Below, in pieces: positions 46,637 to 59,780 of a stretch of DNA of 64,000 bases (position 1 is the first letter of the stretch; each line of letters starts with the position of its first letter). A program made the position numbers and the translations under genes. The DNA comes from an uncultured Pseudomonadales bacterium. Lineage in GTDB: Bacteria > Pseudomonadota > Gammaproteobacteria > Pseudomonadales > Azotimanducaceae. The notes beneath the pieces are model-generated. The model saw only the letters and a program-made list of their open reading frames with translations. It made no database searches and was not told the origin of the DNA. The stretch spans positions 1 through 64,000 of the forward strand of contig CAKZWF010000033.1 of NCBI GenBank assembly GCA_937921865.1. Reading direction: 5' to 3'.

Positions 46637-46959
46637 CGTATCGCGGCAATGAGTCTGGTGTTTCAGCGGGCGTAGAGAACGTCCCGGCAGACACAGACAA
46701 ATGGCGCGGAGTCCTTTCGGTGGCTGGCCGTAGCGGCAAGTCGCCCGTGTTCTCATACGCTGGTTGATATCAGCGGCTTGAAGCGGCCGGCACTCTCGCC
46801 CCTGCGGGTCTGGGAGTGATCCGGGCTATTTATAATGGGCGTTATGCCCATTTTTTGTTGGGCGATGGCGACACGGCGTTGTGCAGACGTTGGTCTGCTG
46901 CGCAGAAACCGGGCGCGGTGAAGACGGGCACGGTTAACAGACGTGGTAGACGAGACGCT
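46637..46959 (+). other. Leader region before rimP
   Basis: Apart from the hairpin at 46834-46856 and a TATAAT at 46831-46836 that overlaps it, I see no gene in this 323-bp stretch. The track extends rimP back to 46816, but the extra residues are not RimP-like. It is probably the untranslated leader of the rimP-nusA-infB operon. Confidence 0.55.
46834..46856 (+). terminator. Terminator-like hairpin in the rimP-nusA leader
   Basis: AATGGGC pairs with GCCCATT (7 bp, GTTAT loop) and runs into a TTTTTT stretch. It lies about 105 bp before rimP with no coding gene upstream to terminate, so attenuation of the rimP-nusA-infB operon is plausible. Confidence 0.6.
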
Positions 46960-47418
46960 GTGAACAGGAAAGAACAGGAGATTGAAGCACTGCTGGCGCC
47001 AGTGGCGGTGCAGGAACAGTGCGAAATCTGGGGTGTGGAATATCTGGCCCAGGGCCGACATTCCAAGCTGCGGATTTATATCGACAGTGCGGACGGAGTA
47101 ACCGTGGAGCACTGCGAGCGGATCAGTCGCATGGCCAGTGACATTCTTGATGTCGAAGAAACGCTGACCGGTGCGTATACGCTGGAAGTGTCCTCGCCGG
47201 GGATGGACAGAATTCTGTTCAAACCCGCGCAGTTCCTGGCCAGTGTAGGTGAGCGGGTCGAAGTGCGACTGAACTACCCTTTCGAGGGTACCAAGCGCGT
47301 CGTCGGCACTCTGGCTGGCCTGGAAGATGGTGAAGTCATCATTCAGGTGGACGACGAAGAATTTGTGCTGCCGTTGGAAAACGTGCAGCGGGCGCGAATT
47401 GTGCCCGCTTTTGATTAG
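46960..47418 (+). CDS. rimP: Ribosome maturation factor RimP
   Basis: 30S assembly factor, 152 aa. 'LLAPVAVQEQCEIWGVEYLAQGRHSKLRIYID' and 'LEVSSPGMDRILFKPAQF' are the family blocks, ending with an SH3-like domain. GTG at 46960 is chosen because the family sequence begins there; the track's extension is leader. First gene of the rimP-nusA-infB-rbfA-truB-rpsO-pnp cluster. Confidence 0.95.
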   Translation: MNRKEQEIEALLAPVAVQEQCEIWGVEYLAQGRHSKLRIYIDSADGVTVEHCERISRMASDILDVEETLTGAYTLEVSSPGMDRILFKPAQFLASVGERVEVRLNYPFEGTKRVVGTLAGLEDGEVIIQVDDEEFVLPLENVQRARIVPAFD

Positions 47419-47457
47419 CGATCGATAGAACCCCAAGAGGTTCAATTAGAGGTTGGT

Positions 47458-48972
47458 GTGAGCGACTTAGATAGAGAAATGCTGCTCGTGGTGGATTCAG
47501 TTTCCCACGAAAAAGGCGTGTCCAAAGACGTGATCTTCGAAGCCATCGAGGTGGCTTTAGCAACTGCTACGAAGAAAAAGTATGGCGAACATGCCGAATT
47601 CCGTGTGGCCATCGATCGTGAAACCGGCAGCTATGAGAGCTTTCGGGTCTGGTTCGTCACTGATCCGGCGGAGTTGGAAGATCCCTGGAACGCTGAGGTT
47701 CATGTCACCGTCCAGAACGCGCAGAAACAGGATCCATCGCTGGAAATTGGCGACACGATAGAAGAATCGGTCGAATCCGTTGAGTTTGGTCGAATTGCTG
47801 CGCAAACGGCGAAGCAGGTCATCGTCCAGAAAGTCCGGGAAGCCGAGCGTGCTCAGGTTGTGGAAGAGTATCTGCCGCGGGTAGGTGAACTCGTTGGCGG
47901 TACCGTCAAGAAGCTCGGCCGAGACAACGTCATCATTGATCTGGGCAACAACGCCGAAGGGCTGTTGACCCGCGAGCACCTTATTCCTCGAGAAACTTTC
48001 CGGGTGGGTGACAGGGTTCGCTCTCTGTTGCTTGAAATCAAACCCGACAATCGCGGCCCACAGCTGATTCTGACCCGGACCTCACCTTCGATGCTGGTAG
48101 AGCTGTTTAAGATCGAGGTGCCGGAGATCTCGGAACAGGTCATCGAGATCCGTGGGGCTGCTCGTGATCCGGGATCCAGAGCAAAAATTGCGGTACGCAC
48201 CAACGACGGTCGTATCGATCCGGTTGGCGCCTGTGTGGGTATGCGCGGTTCGCGTGTCCAGGCGGTATCCGGAGAACTGGCCGGTGAGCGTATTGACATA
48301 GTGTTGCACGATGAAAATCCAGCTCAACTGGTGGTCAATGCGATGGCCCCGGCAGAAGTTGAGTCGATTGTCCTCGACGAAGATACCCGGTCAATGGATA
48401 TCGCGGTCTCTGAAGACAATCTGGCCCAGGCGATTGGTCGTGGTGGCCAGAACGTGCGCCTGGCCAGTGATCTGACCGGCTGGAAGCTCAACATCATGAC
48501 TCAGGACGAAGCTGTCCAGAAACAGGAAGAAGAAGCTTCGAAATTCATCACTGAGTTCAAGGAAGCTTTGTCGGTGGACGAAGACGTGGCCGCCGTGCTG
48601 GTGGAAGAAGGCTTTTCGACCCTCGAGGAAGTGGCCTACGTGCCTCTCGAAGAAATGACTTCGATCGAAGGCTTCGACGAAGAGATTGTGGAAGAGCTGC
48701 GCAACCGTGCTCGGGATGCGCTGCTCACCAAGGCAATCGCCAGCGAAGAGGCACTGGGTGAACACGAGCCGGCAGAGGATCTGCTGAACATGGCTGGCAT
48801 GGAGCGCCGACTGGCTTTTCATCTGGCAAGCCAGGGTGTTGTGACGATGGAAGATCTGGCGGACCTGGCAGTGCCGGATCTGCAGGAACTCGCGGAAGAA
48901 TTGGACGAGGAAACGGCTGCGGCGCTGATTATGACCGCCCGGGCACCCTGGTTCGAGGAAGCCGAAGAGTAG
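47458..48972 (+). CDS. nusA: Transcription termination/antitermination factor NusA
   Basis: RNA polymerase-binding factor acting in pausing, termination and rRNA antitermination. 504 aa: an N-terminal polymerase-binding domain, S1 ('[25 protein letters not shown]'), two KH domains ('[12 protein letters not shown]' and '[12 protein letters not shown]'), and two C-terminal acidic repeats as in E. coli. GTG start. NusA often feeds back on its own operon, which fits the leader hairpin. Confidence 0.97.
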   Translation: MSDLDREMLLVVDSVSHEKGVSKDVIFEAIEVALATATKKKYGEHAEFRVAIDRETGSYESFRVWFVTDPAELEDPWNAEVHVTVQNAQKQDPSLEIGDTIEESVESVEFGRIAAQTAKQVIVQKVREAERAQVVEEYLPRVGELVGGTVKKLGRDNVIIDLGNNAEGLLTREHLIPRETFRVGDRVRSLLLEIKPDNRGPQLILTRTSPSMLVELFKIEVPEISEQVIEIRGAARDPGSRAKIAVRTNDGRIDPVGACVGMRGSRVQAVSGELAGERIDIVLHDENPAQLVVNAMAPAEVESIVLDEDTRSMDIAVSEDNLAQAIGRGGQNVRLASDLTGWKLNIMTQDEAVQKQEEEASKFITEFKEALSVDEDVAAVLVEEGFSTLEEVAYVPLEEMTSIEGFDEEIVEELRNRARDALLTKAIASEEALGEHEPAEDLLNMAGMERRLAFHLASQGVVTMEDLADLAVPDLQELAEELDEETAAALIMTARAPWFEEAEE

Positions 48973-48987
48973 AGGAAGGGGTAAGCA

Positions 48988-51558
48988 ATGTCGGAAGTGA
49001 CAGTCAAACAGCTCGCAGACACGGTAGGTACACCGGTCGACCGCTTGCTCAAGCAGATGCAGGAAGCCGGCTTGCCGCACACCAGCAATGATGAGCAGGT
49101 ATCTGATGAAGAAAAGCAGACGCTGCTGGCGTTTTTGAAGCGCAGTCATGGTGAAGCCAGCAGTGCAGCACCAAGCAAAATAACGCTGAAGCGAAAAACT
49201 CTCGGGACGCTGAAAACCGGGCAAGGCCGAGGCGGACGTACGGTCAACGTTGAGGTTCGCAAGAAGCGTACCTACATGAAGCGTTCCGAAAGTGATGCTG
49301 CAGGTGGCGCTGAAGAGACTATTGAAGCTGGTCCTTCTCAGGCGGAACTGGAAGCTGCGCGCATTCGCGAAGAGGATCTGGCTCGCAAGTCTGCTGAAGA
49401 AGAAACCCGGCGTCTGGAAGCCGAAAAGAAGGCGGAAGAAGAACGGCGGCTTGAAGAAGAGCGCGAGAAAGCGGCTCAAGCCGAGCTCGAAGCAAAAGCG
49501 AAAGCGCAACAGGCGGCCGCACCTGCAGAAACACCGGCTGAAGATACCCGCACGCTCGAAGAACAGGCAGCAGCTGCTGCGGCGGAAGCTCAGGCAAAAC
49601 AGCAGGCCACAGAAAAAGGCGGTAAACGCTCCAAATCCCGGGAACAGGCGTCTGGACGCGATCAGCGCAGCGGCGGTCGTTCGGGTGGCGGTCGACGACG
49701 AGAGCTCTCCCTGGCCGGCGATCGGCGCAGCAAACGTCGGCAGCGGGCACCCGCTATCCAGGTCGAAACACAGGGTGGCGAATTCCAGCAGCCTGTTGCT
49801 TCAAAGTCTCAGGTAGTTGAGGTCAGTGATGCGATCAGCGTCGGGGATCTTGCCCAGCGGATGTCGATCAAGGCTGGTGAAGTCATCAAGACTCTGATGG
49901 GTCTCGGGGTGATGGCCACCATTAATCAGGTGCTTGATCAGGACACCGCGATTTTAGTCGTCGAAGAGATGGGGCATACGCCGAAGCTTGTCCATGACGA
50001 CGCGATAGAGCAGGAACTTGAAAAATCCCTGGTCATCGAAGGGGATGGCGTCAGCCGACCACCCGTTGTCACCGTGATGGGCCACGTAGACCACGGTAAA
50101 ACCTCATTGCTCGATTACATCCGCAAGTCGCGGGTAGTCAGCGGCGAAGCCGGAGGCATTACCCAGCACATCGGTGCGTATCGGGTGCAAACGCCTAATG
50201 GCGATCTGACCTTTATTGATACACCCGGACACGCCGCCTTCACCGCGATGCGGGCCCGTGGAGCGCAAGCCACTGACATAGTGATTCTAGTCGTGGCAGC
50301 CGACGATGGAGTTATGCCGCAGACAGAAGAAGCCGTGCAGCATGCCAAGGCGGCGGGTGTACCGATCGTAGTAGCGATCAACAAAATGGATCTGGAAGGT
50401 GCAGACCCCGAACGGGTAATTAACGAACTCGCAGCCAAAGACGTTGTGCCTGAAGAGTGGGGTGGTGACACTCAGTTCCTCAAGGTCTCCGCACTGACCG
50501 GCGAAGGCGTCCAGCCTCTGCTCGAAGCGGTGGCGTTGCAGGCTGAAATTCTGGAGCTGAAAGCCGTTGTCGATGCACCCGGTCGTGGTGTTGTCATTGA
50601 ATCACGACTGGATCGTGGTCGAGGACCGGTCGCGACAGTTCTGGTCCAGAACGGCACCCTGAAGCAGGGTGATGTTGTCATTGCGGGTGAGTTCCACGGT
50701 CGCGTGCGAGCCATGCTCAACGATAAAGGCGAGCCGACCAGCGAAGCCGGACCTTCGGATGCAGTGGAAGTACTTGGTCTGTCCGGAACGCCTGGAGCTG
50801 GCGATGACTTTTCTGTGGTCACAGACGAAAAGACCGCGCGGGAACTTGCTGAATTCCGTCGCGACAAACACCAGGAACAGCGTCATGCCATGCAGCAGGC
50901 GGCGAAGCTGGAAAACATGTTTGCCAACATCGGCGAAGGCGAGAAGCGGATTCTCAAGCTGGTACTGAAGGCGGACGTTCGCGGCAGCCTGGAAGCTATT
51001 TCGCAGGCGCTTGCCGAGATGGGCAATGATGAAGTTGCGGTGAATGTTCTTGGCTCTGGAGTCGGTGGCATTACCGAGACAGACGCGAACATGGCACTGA
51101 CGTATGGAGCAGCAATCTTCGGGTTCAACGTCCGAGCTGACAATGCGGCCAAAGGTATTGTTGAGCGGGAAGGTATGGATCTTCGTTACTACAGCGTGAT
51201 CTATGAACTGCTCGATGACGTCAAGCAGGTGCTCTCCGGCATGCTGTCTCCAGAAATTCGCGAAGAGATTGTTGGTGTGGCCGAGGTCCGGGACGTCTTC
51301 CGGTCACCGCGCTATGGCCAGATTGCCGGTTGCATGGTGGTAGAGGGCAATGTGTTCCGAAACAAGCCTATTCGAGTGCTCCGAGACAACGTAGTCATAT
51401 ACGAAGGTGAACTCGAATCTCTGCGGCGCTTCAAAGAAGACGTTAATGAAGTCAGAAACGGTACCGAGTGTGGTATTGGTGTACGCAACTACAACGATGT
51501 CCGTCCTGGCGACATGATCGAAGTCTTTGAATCCAGGGAAGTTGCCCGGGAGCTGTAG
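48988..51558 (+). CDS. infB: Translation initiation factor IF-2
   Basis: GTPase that places initiator tRNA on the 30S subunit. 856 aa: an N-terminal IF2N domain ('[27 protein letters not shown]'), a long charged region rich in Glu, Ala and Lys, a second IF2N-like segment, then the G domain (G1 'GHVDHGKT', G3 'DTPGH', G4 'NKMD') and the C-terminal barrels. The initiator tRNA gene lies upstream in the same region. Confidence 0.98.
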   Translation: MSEVTVKQLADTVGTPVDRLLKQMQEAGLPHTSNDEQVSDEEKQTLLAFLKRSHGEASSAAPSKITLKRKTLGTLKTGQGRGGRTVNVEVRKKRTYMKRSESDAAGGAEETIEAGPSQAELEAARIREEDLARKSAEEETRRLEAEKKAEEERRLEEEREKAAQAELEAKAKAQQAAAPAETPAEDTRTLEEQAAAAAAEAQAKQQATEKGGKRSKSREQASGRDQRSGGRSGGGRRRELSLAGDRRSKRRQRAPAIQVETQGGEFQQPVASKSQVVEVSDAISVGDLAQRMSIKAGEVIKTLMGLGVMATINQVLDQDTAILVVEEMGHTPKLVHDDAIEQELEKSLVIEGDGVSRPPVVTVMGHVDHGKTSLLDYIRKSRVVSGEAGGITQHIGAYRVQTPNGDLTFIDTPGHAAFTAMRARGAQATDIVILVVAADDGVMPQTEEAVQHAKAAGVPIVVAINKMDLEGADPERVINELAAKDVVPEEWGGDTQFLKVSALTGEGVQPLLEAVALQAEILELKAVVDAPGRGVVIESRLDRGRGPVATVLVQNGTLKQGDVVIAGEFHGRVRAMLNDKGEPTSEAGPSDAVEVLGLSGTPGAGDDFSVVTDEKTARELAEFRRDKHQEQRHAMQQAAKLENMFANIGEGEKRILKLVLKADVRGSLEAISQALAEMGNDEVAVNVLGSGVGGITETDANMALTYGAAIFGFNVRADNAAKGIVEREGMDLRYYSVIYELLDDVKQVLSGMLSPEIREEIVGVAEVRDVFRSPRYGQIAGCMVVEGNVFRNKPIRVLRDNVVIYEGELESLRRFKEDVNEVRNGTECGIGVRNYNDVRPGDMIEVFESREVAREL

Positions 51559-51573
51559 GTGCGGGAGATCTAA

Positions 51574-51969
51574 GTGGCGGAAAGAGGTCGAGACTTACGC
51601 ATTGGCGATTTTGTTCGCGATGAAATCGCCAGCATCATTCAGAGACAGATGCGCGACCCGCGGGTTGGCATGGTGATGGTCAATGAGGTCAATGTCAGCC
51701 GCGATTTGTCATGGGCGGACGTCTATATCACCTCAATTGACGCTAAAACGTCTGAAGAGCGCGCGCAATTGATCAGCATTCTCAACAATGCTGCCGGTTA
51801 CTTTCGCACTGAACTGGCCAAGCGACATAGTATGCGGACGACACCAAAGCCGCGTTTTCACTATGACGAGTCAGTGGAACGGGGTCCGAGGCTGGAAGCA
51901 TTGATCGATTCAGCGCTGGAAGCCGATTCTGGTGCTGCTGACAGTACTGAGGATGACGATCGTGGCTAG
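51574..51969 (+). CDS. rbfA: Ribosome-binding factor A
   Basis: 30S maturation and cold-adaptation factor, 131 aa with a KH-like fold. 'RIGDFVRDEIASIIQRQMRDPRVGMVMVNEV' and 'YFRTELAKRHSMRTTPKPRFHYDESVERG' are diagnostic. GTG start. Overlaps truB by 8 bp. Confidence 0.96.
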   Translation: MAERGRDLRIGDFVRDEIASIIQRQMRDPRVGMVMVNEVNVSRDLSWADVYITSIDAKTSEERAQLISILNNAAGYFRTELAKRHSMRTTPKPRFHYDESVERGPRLEALIDSALEADSGAADSTEDDDRG

Positions 51970-52876
51970 ACGTGGACGCGGCCGAGATATCAGTGGCGTG
52001 GTGATTGTCGACAAACCTCAGGGCATCAGTTCGAACGATGCTGTACAGCGGGCGAAACGCCTGTTTGGCGCTCGTAAAGTTGGACACACTGGCGCGCTTG
52101 ATCCACTGGCGACCGGGGTTTTGCCTCTGTGCTTTGGCGAAGCGACCAAGTTTTCACAGTATCTGCTGTCTTCGGACAAGAAGTACTGGACCCGCTTGCA
52201 GTTAGGCGTTGCCACCGATAGCGGCGACTCCGACGGGCAAGTGCTTTCGACTCGTCCTGTCGAAGGTGTAGACGAAGCCCGCATCGAAGACGCGCTGCGT
52301 TTCTTCCGGGGCGAAATTGATCAGGTACCGTCGATGTTTTCAGCGATAAAACATCAGGGTCAGCCGCTCTACAAACTGGCGCGGCAGGGTATTTCGGTGG
52401 AGCGCGAGGCGCGCCGAGTGAACATATTTTCCAATGAGCTGGTGGCGCTTAACGGCGATCAGCTGGAGCTGGAAATTCATTGCTCGAAAGGCACCTATGT
52501 TCGCACCATCGCTGAAGAATTAGGTGAACTGCTGGGTTGTGGTGCGCATGTTATTGCGCTGCGACGAAGAGCAGCAGGGCCATACGACGAATCTGATCTG
52601 GTGACTTTCGAAGAACTGGAAGCCGCCAGAGAAAAGGGATCTCTGGATTCCTTCCTGCAGCCTGTGTCCAGCACGGTGCGGGGGTGGCCTGAGGTGATGC
52701 TGACCGACAATACAGCTTATTACCTCAAGCAGGGCCAGCCGGTGATTGTGCCGCAGGCTCCGACGAGCGGCTGGGTGCGCCTGGCTGAAATACTGGACGA
52801 CGAATCTTCGCGCTTTATTGGCGTCGGAGAAATTCTCGATGACGGACGAGTAGCGCCAAGGCGCCTGGTTTCCTGA
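51962..52876 (+). CDS. truB: tRNA pseudouridine-55 synthase
   Basis: Forms pseudouridine at position 55 of tRNAs. The catalytic Asp is in 'KVGHTGALDPLATGVLP'. 'SKGTYVRTIAEELGELLGCGAHV' is the second conserved block, and a C-terminal PUA-like domain ends the 304 aa. GTG at 51962 is chosen since 'GAGG' precedes it at 9 nt and the ATG at 51953 is too close to it. Confidence 0.96.
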   Translation: MARRGRGRDISGVVIVDKPQGISSNDAVQRAKRLFGARKVGHTGALDPLATGVLPLCFGEATKFSQYLLSSDKKYWTRLQLGVATDSGDSDGQVLSTRPVEGVDEARIEDALRFFRGEIDQVPSMFSAIKHQGQPLYKLARQGISVEREARRVNIFSNELVALNGDQLELEIHCSKGTYVRTIAEELGELLGCGAHVIALRRRAAGPYDESDLVTFEELEAAREKGSLDSFLQPVSSTVRGWPEVMLTDNTAYYLKQGQPVIVPQAPTSGWVRLAEILDDESSRFIGVGEILDDGRVAPRRLVS

Positions 52877-52952
52877 ATCGTAAAAAACTGAGTTAACTGT
52901 AGGTGTGCACGGTTATCTCGAATCAATCAGAGCACATTAACTGGAGTAAGAC

Positions 52953-53222
52953 ATGGCACTGAATGCCACAATAAAAGCAGACATCATCAAGGAATATCAG
53001 ACAGAAGACGGAGACACAGGGTCTCCAGAAGTGCAGGTAGCGTTGCTGACTCACAACATCAACGGCCTGCAGGAACATTTTCGTGATCACAAGAAAGACC
53101 ATCATTCACGACGAGGGCTGATCCGAATGGTCAACCAGCGTCGCAAACTACTGGACTACCTCAAGAGCAAAGACGTAGCGCGGTATAGCGATCTCATCAA
53201 GCGTCTTGGTCTCAGACGATAG
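52953..53222 (+). CDS. rpsO: 30S ribosomal protein S15
   Basis: Primary binder of 16S rRNA helices in the central domain; 89 aa. '[51 protein letters not shown]' is classical. 'GGAGTAAG' precedes the ATG. The 76-bp gap after truB may contain its own promoter, but I cannot define one. pnp follows. Confidence 0.98.
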   Translation: MALNATIKADIIKEYQTEDGDTGSPEVQVALLTHNINGLQEHFRDHKKDHHSRRGLIRMVNQRRKLLDYLKSKDVARYSDLIKRLGLRR

Positions 53223-53241
53223 GAATATAACGGAGGTTATT

Positions 53242-55341
53242 TTGAACCCAGTCATAAAAGAAATTCAGTTCGGCGATCATAAGCTGACCCTAGAAACGGG
53301 CCGTATCGCCAAACAGGCATCCGGTGCCGTGCTCGTCAGCATCGACGATGTCGTAGTGTTGTGTACGGTTGTTGGTCAGAAGAATGTCCGACCTGGTCAG
53401 GACTTCTTTCCTCTAACGGTTAACTATCAGGAAAAAACCTATGCAGCGGGAAAGATTCCCGGTGGTTTTTTTCGCCGTGAAGGTCGTCCTTCGGAAAAAG
53501 AAACGCTGACCTGTCGTCTCATCGACCGGCCGTTACGTCCGCTGTTTCCGAAAGGCTTTCTCAACGAAGTGCAGGTTATCTGTACGGTCATGTCGACTGA
53601 CAAAGACCAGGATCCGGATATAGCTGCGATGATCGGCGCATCCGCCGCTTTGGCGATCTCCGGTATTCCGTTCAACGGTCCGATCGCCGGTGCACGTGTC
53701 GGCTACAAAGACGGCACCTACCTGCTGAACCCAGGCTATGAGGCACTCAAAGAGTCTTCTCTGAACATGGTAGTCGCTGGTACTGAGGCTGCTGTGCTCA
53801 TGGTTGAATCAGAAGCGGCTGAGCTTTCAGAAGACGAGATGCTCGGGGCTGTGCTGTTCGGCCATCAGGAAATGCAGGGTGTCATTGGTGCCATCAAAGA
53901 GTTGGCAGCAGAAGTTGGCAAGCCGGGTTGGGATCTGCCAGAAGTGGTATCCAATGACGCATTAAAAAGCGCCGTCGAAGCGGCAGTCAAAGCCGACCTC
54001 GGCGAAGCCTATCGCGTCACCGATAAGGTTGAGCGGGTTGCGAAGGTCAATGCACTGCGTCGCGGACTTGTTGAGCAACTTGCTGGCGGTGAAGACAGCG
54101 CCTATACGGCTGATGAAGTCTCCGGCGCTTTTGGGTCTCTGGAGAAGAACATTGTTCGTCAGCGTGTCATCAATGGCGAGCCTCGCATCGATGGTCGTGA
54201 CCTGCGCAAGGTCCGTCCGATTCATGTGGAAGTCGGCATGCTGCCGAAGACCCACGGTTCGGCGCTGTTCACTCGGGGTGAAACCCAGGCGATTGTAGTC
54301 GCCACTCTTGGCACCATGCGCGACTCGGCGCTAATTGACGCGCTCGAGGGGACCTACAAAGATCCGTTCATGCTGCACTACAACTTCCCTCCCTACAGTG
54401 TTGGTGAAGCTGGCTTCATGGGTGGACCAAAGCGCCGGGAAATTGGCCACGGTCGTCTCGCTCGTCGTGGCGTTGAGGCAGTGCTGCCTGACCCGGAAGA
54501 ATTTCCGTATACCCTTCGAGTGGTTTCTGAAATTACCGAATCCAACGGTTCGAGTTCCATGGCCAGTGTCTGTGGTACCTCACTTGCGTTGATGGATGCA
54601 GGTGTACCGATGAAGGCACCGGTAGCTGGCGTCGCAATGGGCCTGGTTAAAGAAGGTTCGAAATTTGCGGTTCTGACCGACATTCTGGGTGATGAAGATC
54701 ACCTTGGTGATATGGACTTCAAAGTAGCGGGTACCGGCAAAGGTGTAACCGCCCTGCAGATGGACATCAAGATTCAAGGTATCACCGAGGAAATCATGGA
54801 AGCTGCGCTTCAGCAGGCCAATGAAGCCCGACTGCATATCCTTGACGAGATGAACAAGGTCCTGGATAAGTCTCGTGACAAGGTTTCCGACAACGCTCCA
54901 GCGATGAAAGTGCTTAACGTCCATCCGGACAAGATCCGCGACATCATCGGTAAAGGTGGTGCGATGATTCGCAGCATTGTTGACGAGACCGGTGCAGACA
55001 TCGACATCGAAGACGATGGCAGCGTGAAGATCTACGCAGAGAATTCTGACGCGATGGATGCGGCTGTTGCCAAAATCCAGGAGATCACTGCGGAAGCTGA
55101 AGTTGGCAAGATCTATGAAGGCAAAGTCGCCCGAATTGTTGATTTTGGTGCGTTCATTACCATTCTTCCAGGTAAAGACGGACTCCTGCACATTTCGCAG
55201 ATTGCTGATGAGCGCGTGGAGAATGTCACCGACTATCTGTCAGAAGGGCAGGATGTGAAGGTGGTCTGCCTTGATGTCGACCAGCGTGGTCGTATTAAGC
55301 TTTCCATGAAGGAAGTAGAGAGCTACGCCGAAAACGCCTGA
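53242..55341 (+). CDS. pnp: Polyribonucleotide nucleotidyltransferase (PNPase)
   Basis: Phosphorolytic 3'-5' exoribonuclease of the RNA degradosome, 699 aa. It has two RNase PH domains ('[29 protein letters not shown]'-like region and '[14 protein letters not shown]'), a KH domain ('[15 protein letters not shown]') and an S1 domain ('[28 protein letters not shown]'). The start is taken as TTG at 53242 with 'GGAGG' 5 nt upstream; E. coli pnp also uses TTG. The track's earlier start overlaps rpsO and is rejected. Confidence 0.97.
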   Translation: MNPVIKEIQFGDHKLTLETGRIAKQASGAVLVSIDDVVVLCTVVGQKNVRPGQDFFPLTVNYQEKTYAAGKIPGGFFRREGRPSEKETLTCRLIDRPLRPLFPKGFLNEVQVICTVMSTDKDQDPDIAAMIGASAALAISGIPFNGPIAGARVGYKDGTYLLNPGYEALKESSLNMVVAGTEAAVLMVESEAAELSEDEMLGAVLFGHQEMQGVIGAIKELAAEVGKPGWDLPEVVSNDALKSAVEAAVKADLGEAYRVTDKVERVAKVNALRRGLVEQLAGGEDSAYTADEVSGAFGSLEKNIVRQRVINGEPRIDGRDLRKVRPIHVEVGMLPKTHGSALFTRGETQAIVVATLGTMRDSALIDALEGTYKDPFMLHYNFPPYSVGEAGFMGGPKRREIGHGRLARRGVEAVLPDPEEFPYTLRVVSEITESNGSSSMASVCGTSLALMDAGVPMKAPVAGVAMGLVKEGSKFAVLTDILGDEDHLGDMDFKVAGTGKGVTALQMDIKIQGITEEIMEAALQQANEARLHILDEMNKVLDKSRDKVSDNAPAMKVLNVHPDKIRDIIGKGGAMIRSIVDETGADIDIEDDGSVKIYAENSDAMDAAVAKIQEITAEAEVGKIYEGKVARIVDFGAFITILPGKDGLLHISQIADERVENVTDYLSEGQDVKVVCLDVDQRGRIKLSMKEVESYAENA

Positions 55342-55377
55342 GCCTGATATCGGCATAAGCATCGGCTTAGAGACTCA

Positions 55378-55411
55378 CGGCGAGTGGTTTAATCCACTCG
55401 CCGTTTTTTTT
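55378..55411 (+). terminator. Strong terminator after pnp
   Basis: CGGCGAGTGG and CCACTCGCCG form a perfect 10-bp stem with a TTTAAT loop, followed by eight T. It ends the long rimP-pnp cluster and separates it from the convergent acs. Confidence 0.95.
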
Positions 55412-55466
55412 ACCTGGCGTTCGCCAGCTTATAACTTCGACAGGCCTCAGTCCCCTAATATGAGGT

Positions 55467-57410
<1,944 letters not shown>

Positions 57411-57473
57411 CTTAATCTACCCTTTCTGATGAGCTGCCTGTTGTTCTGGTTGGGGAGCTTAAACCCGCTCGTG

Positions 57474-59048
57474 TTACTCGGCATTGTCGCGAGTAGTCTT
57501 TCGCAGATAGTCGATGAGACCTGCCGTTGACCCATCCTGTGTCAGTGTTGAGCTGCCGCCAAGCTGTTTGAAGATCGGATTGGCGAGTTTTTTCCCCAGC
57601 TCGACGCCCCATTGATCGAAGGAGTTTATTTGCCAGATCACCCCCTGGCAAAACGTTGTGTGTTCGTAGAGCGCCAGCAACGCGCCAATTGAGTGAGGTC
57701 GCAGATCCGGTAACACCAGCGTTGTGGTGGCATGGTTGCCGGCCACAGCTTTGTGTGGGTCAGCGTTGTCTTCGCCCATAAGCATGGCCTGACTCTGCCC
57801 AAGGGCATTGGCCAGCAGCCAATTATGGTGATCAGTAAGCTGATGCTCGTCGTTGGCGCAGACAATAAAATCAGCGGTAAACGATCTCGTGCCCTGGTGC
57901 AGCAGCTGATGATAGGCGTGTTGCCCGTTAGTTCCGGCACCACCCCAGACGACGGGCATGGTATGAATGGCAACCGGCGAGCCGTCTCGATGCACGCTTT
58001 TGCCGTTGCTCTCCATCATCAGCTGCTGCAGATAATCGGGCAGCAGCCTCAGTCGCTGTGCGTAGGGAAGGATGGCGTGATTGGTGACTCCAAGAAAGTT
58101 GTAGTTCCAGATACCGGTCAGCGCCATCAGCAGTGGCAGGTTGGCGTCTGCTTGTGCATTGAGGAAATGCTGATCCATGTCCCGTGCTCCCGCGAGCAGC
58201 TCAGCAAACGCGCTGTTGCCAGCAGCAAGCATGATCGGCAGACCGACGGCTGACCACAAAGAGTAGCGACCACCAACCCAGTCCCACAGTTCGAAACGAT
58301 TGGCTTCAGGTATGCCAAATGCAGATGCCGCTTCTGGATTGGATGACACCGCCAGAAAGTGCCTGGTGATTGCGTCGGAATTCGCCATACGTTCCAGGAA
58401 CCAGCTGCGCGCTGAAGAGGCGTTGATCTTGGTTTCCAGGGTAGAAAACGATTTGGAGACGATGATGAACAGGGTTCGCTCTGGATCCAGATCAGCCAGC
58501 ACTGCCGCCAGCGCGTGGGCGTCTATGTTGGCGACAAAATGAACGCGCGGCTGCTGGTTCAGCGGTTGCGAGAGAGCTTCATAAACCAGTTCCGGACCCA
58601 GGTGAGAGCCGCCGATGCCGATGTGCACGATGTCACTGATAGGTTTGCCGGTGGCTCCCCGCCAGCGGCCACTGCGGATCGCCGCGACGGTCTGTTCGAG
58701 CCGTTTGGTGACCTCGCCAACTCCTTGGGCGATGGCAGGCCGGTCATCGGGTGCTGCTCTCAGCGCCGTGTGCCCGACTGCGCGACCTTCGGTGGTGTTG
58801 ATTTTTTCGCCGTTAAACAGGCCGTCTCGGGCGGCTGGAAAACCGCTGGCCTGTGCCAGTTCCAGCAGCGCATTGACGATGTGGTTGTCCAGACGCTGTT
58901 TGGACAGATCCAGCAGCAGCCCGCCCGCAGAAAAAGTGAAATCGGTAAATCGGTCCGGAGCCGTTGTTCGAGTGCTCAACGGCGTGGTGATTGCGTCTGC
59001 GGCGAGTCTGGTCAGCTGGCGCCATTCCTGAAGTTGCTCGGGATTCAT
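57474..59048 (-). CDS. pgi: Glucose-6-phosphate isomerase
   Basis: Interconverts glucose-6-P and fructose-6-P. Substrate and catalytic regions are 'VHIGIGGSHLGPELVYEAL', 'WVGGRYSLWSAVGLPI' (signature 1), 'MESNGKSV', 'GTNGQHAYHQLLHQGT' and 'SFDQWGVELGK' (signature 2). 524 aa, about 25 residues shorter than E. coli Pgi but with all motifs. Starts 6 bp after the deoxynucleoside kinase stop, so probably co-transcribed. Confidence 0.97.
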   Translation of the reverse strand: MNPEQLQEWRQLTRLAADAITTPLSTRTTAPDRFTDFTFSAGGLLLDLSKQRLDNHIVNALLELAQASGFPAARDGLFNGEKINTTEGRAVGHTALRAAPDDRPAIAQGVGEVTKRLEQTVAAIRSGRWRGATGKPISDIVHIGIGGSHLGPELVYEALSQPLNQQPRVHFVANIDAHALAAVLADLDPERTLFIIVSKSFSTLETKINASSARSWFLERMANSDAITRHFLAVSSNPEAASAFGIPEANRFELWDWVGGRYSLWSAVGLPIMLAAGNSAFAELLAGARDMDQHFLNAQADANLPLLMALTGIWNYNFLGVTNHAILPYAQRLRLLPDYLQQLMMESNGKSVHRDGSPVAIHTMPVVWGGAGTNGQHAYHQLLHQGTRSFTADFIVCANDEHQLTDHHNWLLANALGQSQAMLMGEDNADPHKAVAGNHATTTLVLPDLRPHSIGALLALYEHTTFCQGVIWQINSFDQWGVELGKKLANPIFKQLGGSSTLTQDGSTAGLIDYLRKTTRDNAE

Positions 59049-59054
59049 AATCGG

Positions 59055-59780
59055 CTACAACAGAGTCGGATTTGGATTGAAGTACTGGCGGAATCCATCC
59101 ATTGAGACGATCTGTTCGAGCAGGGCATCAAAATGCCGATGATTGCTGGCGAAATCGATTTCGGCGGCGTTGACCACCAGAAGCGGTGCGTCGGAGTAGT
59201 AGTGGAAAAACTCCGTGTACTGGTCAATCAGCGCGTTCAGATAATCAGCGCTGATATCTCGCTCGTAGTTGATACCTCGACGGTAGATGCGTTGCAGCAG
59301 CACATTCTGGGGAGCCTGGAGATAGATCACCAGATCCGGGCGGGGTGCTTCGATAGCGAGGTTGTCGCGTATCTGTCGATACAGCGCATACTCATTGTCA
59401 TCGAGTGTCAGCTTCGCGAACAGATCGTCTTTTTCTATCAGGAAGTCGGCTACCAGTGTGTTACCGACCAGTCCGCTGCCGCCAATGTCTGCCATCTGTC
59501 GTGCCCGATGCAGCAGGAAAAACAGCTGCGTGGGCAGCGCGTGGCGCCTGCCTTCTCGGTAGTAACGATCCAGGAATGGGTTCTCGGCTGCAGGTTCGAA
59601 CAGCGTTGGATACTCCAGGACTTCGGCGAGCTTTTTCGCCAGCGTCGTTTTACCGACCCCGATCGGTCCCTCGATCGCGATATAGCTGGGGACGTTGCGA
59701 TCCTGCAGCTGCTGGCGATATAGCCCCAGAGTCTGGGCATCAGAATCTGTGTTCAGGCTGGTCTGGACCGGTGGGCTCAT
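59055..59780 (-). CDS. Deoxynucleoside kinase family protein
   Basis: P-loop kinase of the dCK/dGK family, 241 aa, phosphorylating deoxynucleosides for salvage. The Walker A is 'AIEGPIGVGKTTLAKKLAE'; 'RARQMADI' and 'LVIYLQAPQNVLLQRIYRRG' (lid arginines) follow. Base specificity is not predictable. In related genomes such a gene commonly follows pcnB-folK and precedes panB-panC; here it directly follows pcnB. Confidence 0.9.
   Translation of the reverse strand: MSPPVQTSLNTDSDAQTLGLYRQQLQDRNVPSYIAIEGPIGVGKTTLAKKLAEVLEYPTLFEPAAENPFLDRYYREGRRHALPTQLFFLLHRARQMADIGGSGLVGNTLVADFLIEKDDLFAKLTLDDNEYALYRQIRDNLAIEAPRPDLVIYLQAPQNVLLQRIYRRGINYERDISADYLNALIDQYTEFFHYYSDAPLLVVNAAEIDFASNHRHFDALLEQIVSMDGFRQYFNPNPTLL

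Noticed and set aside
46816-46959. Upstream extension of rimP
   Set aside because: The 48 extra residues are Arg-rich and unlike RimP, and cover the leader hairpin.
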